Assembly: GCA_965601475.1 (NCBI GenBank)
Contig: OZ271832.1
Coordinates: 1,364,001 to 1,428,000, forward strand
Direction of reading: 5' to 3'
Length of the DNA stretch: 64,000 nucleotides
Origin: JAWPMT01 sp965601475
GTDB taxonomy: Bacteria > Bacteroidota > Bacteroidia > Cytophagales > Cyclobacteriaceae
A program made the translations under genes and the position numbers. Of the stretch, positions 51,775 to 60,900 are shown in pieces (position 1 is the first letter of the stretch; each line of letters starts with the position of its first letter). A model generated the notes under the pieces. It saw only the letters and a program-made list of their open reading frames with translations, was not told where the DNA came from and ran no database searches.

Positions 51775-53943
51775 TTAGTTCAGGTCAAATCGATCAGCAT
51801 TCATCACCTTGCTCCACGCGGCAATGAAGTCATGAACAAATTTTTCCTTATTATCGTCTTGTGCATATAGCTCAGCATAAGCCCTTAGAATGGAGTTAGA
51901 ACCAAACACCAGATCTGCCCTGGTGGCCGTGTACTTCAATTCTCCAGTTCCACGATCGCGTCCTTCATAGAGGTTAGCACCTTTGGGCGACCACTTCGTT
52001 GCCATATCGGTGAGGTTCACGAAGAAATCGGTAGTCAGAGCACCCACGGTTTGGGTGAAGACCCCCTCTTGTGATCCACCATAGTTCGCTCCGATCACTC
52101 TCATACCCCCTACCAGGACGGTCATTTCCGGTGTTGTCAAGCCGAGCAACTGAGCATGATCCAGCATCATTTCCTCCGCGCTGGCGGCATAAGCTTGCTT
52201 CTGATAGTTTCTAAAGCCATCAGCCACACGCTCAAGTGGTGCAAAAGAGTGCTCGTCTGTCATCTCCTGAGTAGCATCTCCCCTACCAGGGTGGAATGGA
52301 ACTTCTACGTCGAATCCGGCGCCTTTGGCAGCTTGCTCCACACCAACATTACCAGCCAACACAATGACATCAGCCACACTTGCATTGGCGGCCGCTGCGA
52401 TTGGCTCCAGGGCAGCGAGGACTTTGCTTAGTCGCTCCGGTTCGTTCCCCTCCCAATCTCTTTGGGGGGCCAGTCTGATCCTTGCTCCGTTGGCTCCTCC
52501 TCTCATATCAGAACCTCTGAACGTTCTTGCGCTGTCCCAGGCGGTAGCTACCATTTCGGAAACACTCAATCCTGATTCGGCAATTTTCGCTTTCAGCGCT
52601 GCCACATCGTAGTCTGCGTTTCCTGCTGGAACAGGATCTTGCCAGATCAAATCTTCCTCAGGTACTTCAGGTCCGATGTACCTTACCTTAGGTCCCATGT
52701 CCCTGTGCGTCAACTTGAACCAGGCCCTGGCAAATGTCTCAGAGAAATATTCCTGATCGTCTTTGAACCTCAGCGATATCTCTCTATAGATGGGATCCTC
52801 TCTCATCGCCATATCGGCATCCGTCATCATGGGCATAGTGCGGATAGAAGGATCTTCTACGTCTACGGGCATATCCTCTTCTTTGATATCCACGGGCATC
52901 CACTGGTTGGCACCAGCAGGGCTTTTCTTCAACTCCCACTCATGCTCAAAAAGCATTTTGAAATAGCCGTTGTCCCATTTGGTGGGCTCTGATGTCCACG
53001 CACCTTCAATACCGCTGGTGATGGAATGTCTCCCGACGCCACCATTTTGTGCATTGGCCCAGCCAAAACCTTGCTCCTCGATCGCAGCACCTTCAGGCTC
53101 AGGACCCAGCTTACTGGCGTCACCGTTTCCATGGGCTTTTCCGACGGTATGTCCGCCGGCTGTGAGCGCCACCGTCTCCTCATCGTTCATGGCCATCCTG
53201 GCAAATGTCTCCCGAATTTGAGCACCTGTTTTAATGGGATCGGGGTTGCCATTTACACCCTCGGGGTTGACATAGATGAGTCCCATATGAACAGCTGCAA
53301 GTGGGTTTTCCAAAGTGGAAGGATCGTCGAGGTTTTCATAACGCGCCTCGCTAGGAGCTAGGAACTCTTTCTCAGATCCCCAATAGATATCTTTCTCCGG
53401 ATGCCAGATATCAGGTCTGCCATAAGAGAAACCATACATCTTCAATCCCATCGTCTCGTAAGCAGCATTGCCAGCCAGAATGAAGAGATCGGCCCAGCTA
53501 ATTTGGTTACCATATTTCTTCTTGATTGGCCACAGGAGCCTTCGCGCCTTGTCCAGGCTGGTATTGTCCGGCCAGGAATTGAGGGGTGAGAAGCGCTGGT
53601 TGCCTGTGCCGGCGCCACCTCTACCATCAGAGATTCTGTAAGTACCGGCGGCATGCCATGCCATTCGTATCATGAAGCCCCCATAATGACCCCAGTCGGC
53701 AGGCCACCAGTCCTGGCTGTCGGTCATCAAAGCATGAAGGTCTGATTTCAACGCTTCAAAATCAAGCGACTGTACTGCTACCCTGTAGTCAAAATCCTCA
53801 TTGTAAGGATTCGTCCTTGTGTCTTGTTGGTTGAGAATGTCAAGGTTGAGCGAGTTGGGCCACCAATGCTTGTCAGTGGTGCCCGTGGAAGTATTACCTC
53901 CGTGAAAAGGGCATTTTCCTGCACCGTTGTTACTGTTTTCCAT
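51775..53943 (-). CDS. katG: Catalase-peroxidase
   Basis: The protein is 722 aa, full family length with both domains. The active heme domain has distal Arg93-Trp96-His97 in MIRMAWHAAGTYR, proximal His265 in TAGGHTVGK, and the Trp96-Tyr224-Met250 set (MGLIYVNPEG, FARMAMND) that forms the covalent adduct needed for catalase activity. The N-terminal CPFHGG start is also typical. It breaks down hydrogen peroxide in the cytoplasm. An inverted repeat with TTATAA halves lies 45 bp upstream (53988-54008). Confidence 0.97.
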   Translation of the reverse strand: MENSNNGAGKCPFHGGNTSTGTTDKHWWPNSLNLDILNQQDTRTNPYNEDFDYRVAVQSLDFEALKSDLHALMTDSQDWWPADWGHYGGFMIRMAWHAAGTYRISDGRGGAGTGNQRFSPLNSWPDNTSLDKARRLLWPIKKKYGNQISWADLFILAGNAAYETMGLKMYGFSYGRPDIWHPEKDIYWGSEKEFLAPSEARYENLDDPSTLENPLAAVHMGLIYVNPEGVNGNPDPIKTGAQIRETFARMAMNDEETVALTAGGHTVGKAHGNGDASKLGPEPEGAAIEEQGFGWANAQNGGVGRHSITSGIEGAWTSEPTKWDNGYFKMLFEHEWELKKSPAGANQWMPVDIKEEDMPVDVEDPSIRTMPMMTDADMAMREDPIYREISLRFKDDQEYFSETFARAWFKLTHRDMGPKVRYIGPEVPEEDLIWQDPVPAGNADYDVAALKAKIAESGLSVSEMVATAWDSARTFRGSDMRGGANGARIRLAPQRDWEGNEPERLSKVLAALEPIAAAANASVADVIVLAGNVGVEQAAKGAGFDVEVPFHPGRGDATQEMTDEHSFAPLERVADGFRNYQKQAYAASAEEMMLDHAQLLGLTTPEMTVLVGGMRVIGANYGGSQEGVFTQTVGALTTDFFVNLTDMATKWSPKGANLYEGRDRGTGELKYTATRADLVFGSNSILRAYAELYAQDDNKEKFVHDFIAAWSKVMNADRFDLN

Positions 53944-53987
53944 TTTTGATATTTGAAGGTTAATTGACTATTTCAGCAAGCAAGCTA

Positions 53988-54008
53988 GTTATAATTTTCA
54001 TTTATAAC
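53988..54008. promoter_or_regulatory. Inverted repeat upstream of katG, PerR-box-like halves
   Basis: GTTATAA (53988-53994) and TTATAAC (54002-54008) are complementary with 7 bases between. The TTATAA halves recall the PerR consensus TTATAATnATTATAA, but with wider spacing. A peroxide-responsive regulator binding here is inference. Confidence 0.45.
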
Positions 54009-54123
54009 CTCTATGTAATTATTGTCAGGAACAATACCTACATCTATGGGAATTGCGCATTGAATTTAGCTAATTGCTCGCGGATTCTTACAGGTCAGGG
54101 GAGCTATATTTTGGAAGATAGAC

Positions 54124-54345
54124 TTAGTTGCAGCGTTGGCAATTGCCATCTTCCGCCGCTTCGCATTCTGCCTGGGTTACGTAGCATTCGGTTGCGCTGA
54201 CGGTAGACCACGGAGCGTCGCTTTCGCACCCTGTACAGGTGGCATCATCGCCATCATCATCGCCTCCACAGGAGACCAGAATACATGTTGCACTTAGGAA
54301 TGCCAATAGGAGTACTGATAGCAAGGTTGATTTGATCTTTCTCAC
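54124..54345 (-). CDS. Small cysteine-rich lipoprotein
   Basis: The protein is 73 aa. MRKIKSTLLSVLLLAFLSAT and CILVSC form a lipoprotein signal (Cys26 in LVSC), followed by an acidic GGDDDGDD linker. The mature part has six cysteines (37, 40, 54, 61, 69, 72) in a CTGC...C...C...CQRC pattern. That suggests two disulfides or a small metal-binding site. No family is recognised. It stands between katG and the HMA-domain gene, divergent from the latter. Confidence 0.65.
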   Translation of the reverse strand: MRKIKSTLLSVLLLAFLSATCILVSCGGDDDGDDATCTGCESDAPWSTVSATECYVTQAECEAAEDGNCQRCN

Positions 54346-54449
54346 AAGGAATTAGGTTTTGGTCGTTAGGCTTAACAATATCGGAATTTAGTGAAAAAGA
54401 ATCATTCTTGAGAGCAGAATAACCCATGCATTTCAAGGGCAACCGAACT

Positions 54450-54457
54450 TATTTTTG
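54450..54457 (+). promoter_or_regulatory. Candidate -7 promoter element for the HMA-DUF4396 gene
   Basis: TATTTTTG matches TAnnTTTG and would place the transcription start about 17 bases before the ATG at 54481. No good -33 TTTG lies at the right distance, so only the -7 element is proposed. Confidence 0.4.
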
Positions 54458-54480
54458 CGTCCAGTTGTAAGAATTGAAAC

Positions 54481-55137
54481 ATGGAAAGCCTCGAAGTATC
54501 TACAGATCTGCATTGCCAGGGGTGTGTCAATAAGATCACCCCACTATTGAATAAGGACGACTCAGTGAAAAACTGGGAAGTCGATTTCTCTGGTGGGGAA
54601 GGTGTGCTGAAATTACAGGGAACAGACCTGTCTGTGGCACACGTTAGCAACATGCTCTCACAAGTGGGTTACTCTGTCAAAGGAACCAGCCAAGGCGGTT
54701 TCTGGCTCGATGGCCACAAGTGGAATCGAGCGACGTTCAACACACTCAATTGTCTATTGGGCTGTTCGATAGGTGATTTTGGTATGGTGTTCTATTTGCA
54801 GGCTTTCTACCCTGCCACGCCCATGATTTGGCAAATGACCTTGGCTGTCATTGCCGGGCTTTGTACCTCGATTCTTCTCGAGACTGCTATTCTCAAATTT
54901 CGGGAGCATTTCGACTGGCTGTTGGCACTCAAGACGGCATTCGGCATGTCCTTCATATCCATGGTTGCGATGGAAATTGCCATGACGAGCACAGACTTTA
55001 TGATCACAGGAGGCAAGGCTGCCTTCTCGGACCCGGTATATTGGCTGGCACTGCTTCCAGCTCTGATTGTAGGGTTTCTTGTGCCCCTCCCCTATAACTA
55101 CTACCGGCTGAAGAAATTCAACCAGGCATGCCATTGA
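54481..55137 (+). CDS. HMA-domain protein fused to DUF4396 membrane domain
   Basis: The protein is 218 aa. The heavy-metal-associated domain spans residues 1-68, with the CxxC motif as Cys12-Cys15 in LHCQGCVNKIT. A DUF4396-type membrane domain follows (75-218): NRATFNTLNCLLGCSIGDFG, four TM helices, IAMTSTDFMITGG and a final LPYNYYRLKKF. The HMA domain would carry copper or a similar ion; DUF4396 has no established function but recurs near metal-handling genes. It converges with the sensor gene 6 bp later. Confidence 0.85.
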   Translation: MESLEVSTDLHCQGCVNKITPLLNKDDSVKNWEVDFSGGEGVLKLQGTDLSVAHVSNMLSQVGYSVKGTSQGGFWLDGHKWNRATFNTLNCLLGCSIGDFGMVFYLQAFYPATPMIWQMTLAVIAGLCTSILLETAILKFREHFDWLLALKTAFGMSFISMVAMEIAMTSTDFMITGGKAAFSDPVYWLALLPALIVGFLVPLPYNYYRLKKFNQACH

Positions 55138-55143
55138 GGTATT

Positions 55144-57714
55144 CTATTCTTCCTGGCGCAGGGCATTGTTGATGGAATAGATCACTTCATCCAACTCGTC
55201 AAGAGAGATTTTCAGAATCCGCATAAACTCCGGGTCCAGTTGTTCCTCGTCCTTCATATCAAGGACATTGACCAGACTCTGCATCCGTGAGAGGGGTGCT
55301 CGCAGCATATGGGCGTTGATAAAAGCATATTCCTCGAGCTGTTGATTTCGGCTTTCCAACTGCTGGGTACGCTCCTTGACCATTTTTTCAAGCGATCCAT
55401 TCAGCCTGCCAATTTCTGCAGTCCTTTCCTTGACCAACTGGCGTAATTTCTTCTGGCGGTTCAGCAAGTAATGGTAACGTAGCTGCTGCAACAGATATAC
55501 CAACAGCAGAAACGCCAGGAACAGCATCGCCATGAACCACCAGGTCTGGTAGAATGGACTGTCCACCTTGAAAGGAAGCGTCTGCATTTCACTCCAGCTC
55601 CCTTGTCCGGAGCGTGCCCGAACCTCAAACACATAATCTCCCGGATGAAGGTTAGTGTAGCGTGCCATGGTATTGAAGTTGTTGGCGGTCAGCCAGCCGC
55701 CATCGAGCCCTGAAAGCCGATATTGGTAATTGACCCTGGATTCATCAACAAACGAGATCGCCCGGAAAGTAATGGCCACCGTATTCCGATAGCGTGGAAT
55801 GAGAATCGGCTCGTTCAGGTTGTAGTCAACCGCCGCTTTGTCCCGCAACTCATAAACGTGGAGCTTTGGTACGTATTGGCGTTCAATATCCTCTTCAAGC
55901 TTGTAGAGCGAAGCTCCGGATTCTGTCCCTATCCAAACCCTGCCTTTGGCATCCTCGGTGAGCGCATTTCTATTGACTTCATTGCCCACAAGTCCATTGG
56001 AACTGTTGTATTGGATCACCTCTCCATCTTTCCATTTGAAAACGCCGTCTCCTGTACCGATCCACAGATCGCCATTCGATGCTTGTTTTACGGCGTATGC
56101 CGCTACATCCAAATCCAGACCTTGGGCCGGTTTGATGGTATCACCCTGGACCCGAGCAGGCCCATTTGCAGTCGCAAGCAAGAGTTCATTGTTCCACATG
56201 GTGGAGGAATAGGTATTGCGTAGGTTCCGCCATGGATGTGAGACAAAGGTTGTATCGCGAGGCGTAATCAGAAAAGCTCCAAACATGGTATGCAGCAAGG
56301 CCAGGCTATCGTGGTGGCTCACAAAATTTCTGGACTGCCCGAAGTCATATAAAGGTACCAATCGGCTGCCGGTTAATTCGAAAGTGCCCTCATCCCAGGA
56401 AATAGCGAAGTACCTGCCACGCCATTTCTCAATGGAGGTAATACTCACCATCCTTCCAAAATTGCGTGAAGTCAATTCTTCGAACGAGTCGCCATCCCAC
56501 CGCAACAACCCCCCTTCACTATAGGCGATGAGCACTCTTCCTGTTTCATCTTCTTCCAGATCCAGGACCCTGCAAGCTCGATGCTCAGATTGCGGCAAGG
56601 ATACACTCTCTACAATTACATCATTCCTCACCACAGATATAGCCCCCGGACTGGCCAATAAGATTGCTCCATCAGTCAAGGCCTTAATGGCTGAAACCTC
56701 GGTTTCCAGAAGTCCGCTTCTTTCGTCATAATTGCTAAAGCGCAAAAGGTTGACCTTCACCAATCCCCTGTGATCCCCAAGCCAAATATTCTGCTCGGCA
56801 TCCTGAAAGATCACCATGCACTTGGCATTTCGGAGCCGACCGTCCGTATTCAAGATCCCGTTTTGATTTGTCCTGGCATCGAAGGTCAGCGCCGGTGAAT
56901 CTCCGTTGTAGAAAAACCGCTCTTCCCCGTCGGTGTACAAGGAGTGCTTCCCGAACCTTGAGAAACCCTCGAGCAGCAGGTCCTTCCAGACCTTGACCAA
57001 TAGCCCATCTACGATGTCGGCTATCCATTCATTGCCCAGTACATAGAGATGATTTTCTGACTGCGCGAAAGCCAATACCTCCTGATTGGGAAGTTCATAT
57101 GACTGTCTGACGATGGTGTCCCCCATGACCATATAGATACCGGCCGAAGTCCCCAACCACAGTCCCTGTGGAGTCTGCTCGAAGGCGTAAACATTTGGCC
57201 TAAACGAATGAAGCTTCCACCTACCTTCGTCATATTCGTACAACTTGCCCTGAATAGATAACCATGCGTGTATGCGTTCATCTGACTGGTGTGCATTGAA
57301 TGCAAACGGCACGTCGGTATCCCCCTGTAATAGTGGTGGCTCCATTCGAAACCAGCGCCCCCCGGCGCGGAAGGCAATGACGAACTCTTCGTTGTTCTGC
57401 CCCACGGCCCACAAGGTGGAATCCGAGGAGAGGGAGAGTTTGGCGAAGACTGAATTGGGGAACTCGAAATCACTTGTCGTTTCCACCCATTGCTGGCCAT
57501 CGTAGCTCACAAGTCCCCGGGCAGTGAGGAACCACATGACATACTCGTGGTCCTGGCTGATATCATAAATGCTATTGGAGGGCAGGCCATCGAGTGTGGA
57601 GTAGAATCGCGCGGGATAGACCTGGGCGGACGACGTGGAAGAACATATCGAAGCCAGCAATAGCAATACCATTGCCAATGGTTTGGACAAATGTGCTTCG
57701 ATCAGGGCTTTCAC
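55144..57714 (-). CDS. Reg_prop/Y_Y_Y sensor protein with DHp-like helix but no ATPase domain
   Basis: The protein is 856 aa from GTG 57714. A signal peptide (about residues 1-30) is followed by a two-part periplasmic beta-propeller with reg_prop blades (LPSNSIYDISQDHEYVMWFL, GVFKWKDGEVIQYNSSNGLV, GNEVNRNALTEDAKGRVWIG), then a Y_Y_Y domain (YQYRLSGLDGGW, LHPGDYVFEVRA). One TM helix lies at about 726-742, then a coiled coil (ERTAEIGRLN to ERTQQLESRN) and INAHMLRAPLSRMQSLVNVL, a DHp-like helix with His802. The protein ends about 55 residues later, so no HATPase_c domain or receiver follows. It resembles hybrid two-component sensors cut short, and may pair with a separate kinase core. It is divergent from the giant surface-protein gene. 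Confidence 0.8.
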   Translation of the reverse strand: MKALIEAHLSKPLAMVLLLLASICSSTSSAQVYPARFYSTLDGLPSNSIYDISQDHEYVMWFLTARGLVSYDGQQWVETTSDFEFPNSVFAKLSLSSDSTLWAVGQNNEEFVIAFRAGGRWFRMEPPLLQGDTDVPFAFNAHQSDERIHAWLSIQGKLYEYDEGRWKLHSFRPNVYAFEQTPQGLWLGTSAGIYMVMGDTIVRQSYELPNQEVLAFAQSENHLYVLGNEWIADIVDGLLVKVWKDLLLEGFSRFGKHSLYTDGEERFFYNGDSPALTFDARTNQNGILNTDGRLRNAKCMVIFQDAEQNIWLGDHRGLVKVNLLRFSNYDERSGLLETEVSAIKALTDGAILLASPGAISVVRNDVIVESVSLPQSEHRACRVLDLEEDETGRVLIAYSEGGLLRWDGDSFEELTSRNFGRMVSITSIEKWRGRYFAISWDEGTFELTGSRLVPLYDFGQSRNFVSHHDSLALLHTMFGAFLITPRDTTFVSHPWRNLRNTYSSTMWNNELLLATANGPARVQGDTIKPAQGLDLDVAAYAVKQASNGDLWIGTGDGVFKWKDGEVIQYNSSNGLVGNEVNRNALTEDAKGRVWIGTESGASLYKLEEDIERQYVPKLHVYELRDKAAVDYNLNEPILIPRYRNTVAITFRAISFVDESRVNYQYRLSGLDGGWLTANNFNTMARYTNLHPGDYVFEVRARSGQGSWSEMQTLPFKVDSPFYQTWWFMAMLFLAFLLLVYLLQQLRYHYLLNRQKKLRQLVKERTAEIGRLNGSLEKMVKERTQQLESRNQQLEEYAFINAHMLRAPLSRMQSLVNVLDMKDEEQLDPEFMRILKISLDELDEVIYSINNALRQEE

Positions 57715-57934
57715 AGGTGGTTTAGGACAGGGTAAATATAGTAACTAAGATGAGAGTCAGGTATTTCTACAAGTTTGACATTTAACGCTTCAAGGGCACC
57801 TGCAAGGCATTAATACCACAAAATGGCTTGATCACAGCAAGTACCAATGTGAGCAAAAATTAACATGGCAGGGATGCGCCAATCTTTCAGTTTTCATTAC
57901 TTTGAAGGTCACTAACCAAACCACCCGGTTAATC
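57715..57934. other. Divergent intergenic region, sensor / giant surface protein
   Basis: The 220-bp gap contains promoters for both genes by position. CATTACTTTG near 57894-57903 is close to, but not, the TAnnTTTG consensus. No clear palindrome was found. Confidence 0.4.
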
Positions 57935-60900
57935 ATGCACTCTTCCCGCATCAATCCCTTCAGGATGAAGTACGTCCTGACCCTGGCATTCATTGCTTTA
58001 TTCACTTTTTTGTCCAATGCACAGAACGCTGCACTTGATTTCGATGGCACCGACGACTATGTGCGGGTTTTGGATCACAGCGGCATCGATTTTACCAGTA
58101 CAATGACACTGGAAGCCTGGATCAACCTACCCAATGTGACAGGCACGCGGGCCATCATTTCCAAATACTTCTCGGGGGGCTCTTCCGGCACCAATACCTC
58201 CTACCAATTGACAGTCTCGGGCGGTGCCCTGTCCTTGTCTATGAACGAGAGTGATGAGTCCTTTGCAAGTGCAAGCCAGTCCACCGGCAGCATTACCACA
58301 AACACCTGGTACCATGTGGCAGGTGTGGCGAATGGGTCCGGGAGTCTGTTGCTTTATGTCAATGGTCTTTTGGTCGGTTCAGGCACTTACGACAATACGA
58401 TATATTCCGGGAGCAGGAATTTACTCATTGGTCGTACCCGACAGGATGACAGTTTTGGTGCCACCGATGGTGTGATAGATGAGGTCAGGCTGTGGAGTGT
58501 CGCCAGGACCCAGGAAGAGATCGCCACCAACATGAACCATGACCTTACCGGTTCTGAAACGGGCCTGGAGGGCTACTACCAGTTCAATGATGGTACTGCC
58601 GGAGCCGACAACACCGGAGATGTCTTCACACCGGATGCCACGGGTACGGCGAATGGCGTGATGACCAATATGGCCTTGAATGGCTCCTCCTCTAATTATG
58701 TGACAGGTTTTACAGCAATCAACCATGCATTGGATTTTGATGGCACAGATGATCATGTGGTTGTCAGCGACGACAATTCGCTGGATTTCACGAGTACTTT
58801 CACCCTGGAAGCCTGGATCAACCTTGCCAGTACGACAGGTTCAAGGGCCATCATATCCAAATACTTTTCGGGAACCAGCAGTGAAACTTCCTATAGGCTG
58901 CAAGTATTGGATGGCTTGCTTAGGCTACAGGTCAACAACAGTGGTGCAACAGCAGTCTCTGCCGTAGATCAAACCATAGGTAGCATTTCCGCAAGTACCT
59001 GGCACCATATCGCAGCGGTGGCTGATGGATCGGGAAACCTGCTGCTCTACATGGATGGAGACTTAGCGGGTACCGGATCATATGACAATACGGTTTATGT
59101 GGGAACGCGCGATCTGTTCATTGGAAAAGCCAGAACCGAAGACGCTGCAAGCATCACCGATGGATCCATAGATGAGGTGCGCCTGTGGAATGTAGCACGA
59201 ACTTGCTCCGAAATCCTCTCCACGAAAGATGTCGAATTGGTGGGCAACGAATCAGGGCTTGTGGCTTACTACAATTTCAATCATGGTGTGGCTAGCGGAA
59301 CGAACTCCGGCCTCACGACCTTACCTGATCTGAGCGGTAGTGACAACGACGGTACCGTGACCAGCTTTGCGCTGTCCAGCACCAGCTCCAATTACCTCGA
59401 TGCCTCTGGTAACAGTGTCACCGGAAATGCTCCCGCGGACCAACCAGAAATCAATGTCCGAGGCAACAGCAACGACATAGCCGACGGCAGCACCACAATC
59501 AATACGACCATAGACACCGATTTTGGGACACAGGCTTCCTCCAATGCCATTGTCTATACCATCCAAAACACCGGATCTGGGACGCTAAACATCACAAGCA
59601 TTGTGTCCTCCGGAACCAACTCAGGAGATTTTGTTGTGAGTGGAGCTCCATCTACGGTAGCTGCTACTGGCAGCGAAACTTTCACGGTCACCTTCACACC
59701 TGGCGACAACGGGGTTCGCACAGCCACCATCACAATAAACTCAGACGACTGCGACGAAGCGGCCTATGACTTTGCTGTCCAGGGGTCGGGTCCCGCGCCA
59801 GGAGGTCTTTCCAGTGATGTACAGGTATGGTTGAAAGCATCCGAGGGTTTTGCTCCCAGTCAGTGGGACGATCAATCAGGCAACAGCAACCACGCTACGC
59901 AAGGCACTGGGACTGCGCAACCCAGTAGTACCTCAGAGGCCATCAATTTCAATACCGCCATTACTTTTGATGGCTCCGCAGACTTTATGACTTTGACCAA
60001 TGACGCGGGCGCCATGGGGCTTGACAACTCAGACTGGGAGGCATTTTTTGTGGCCAATGCCAGTGGCTCCGCCATACAATTCCTGATGTCGGGAGCCGTA
60101 CTCCCGCGCTATGAATTATCCCTCAATAACGGTTCAGGTTTGAGACTAATCTCCGGGAATGCCATCATGCCCTATCCTGACATTGGAAGCAGTGAAGACT
60201 TCACCGATGGCGTAACGCGCATATTGGGAGGAACCCTACAAAGCAGTGGTACGGGCTCTCCGTCCGTCAACGGGCTTTTTGGTACGTCGATCACAGGTCA
60301 TCAAACGACGGCAACAGATGCCATCAGCATTGGGTACCGGGCTGGCCAAAACCTCTTTTTCCTAAATGGACAGATTGGGGAGATGGTATTGGTCGGAGAT
60401 GCTTTGTCCGCCACTGACCGTCTACAGGTCCTGAGCTACCTGGCTCTGAAATATGGCATCACCTTGGACCAAACCTCCGCACAGGATTACTTAGCCTCCG
60501 ATGGTGCTACTGAAATGTGGGATAAGGATGCCACTGGCGCCAGCACCTACGACAATGACATTGCTGGGATCGGTCGGGACGATGTTTCAGAACTTGGCCA
60601 GGTAAAATCGAAATCAGAAAACACGGATGGCATCATCACCATCGAAGCCGAAAGCGAGGGCACCAACGCCTCGCCTTCCTTCACAGACATCGCTGACCTT
60701 GAATTCCTGACCTGGGCAAACAATGATGGCGCAGCGACCTGGACCACCACAGGAGCACCCTGTGGGTATCAACTGCTGAGTAGACAGTGGAGCGTGCAGG
60801 AAGTTGGAGATGTCGGAACCCTCTCCTTTTCCCTGGATGTGGGAGACACTGATTTCGATATTCCTACTGCCACCGCGTACTACCTGGTCAAGGACTCAGA

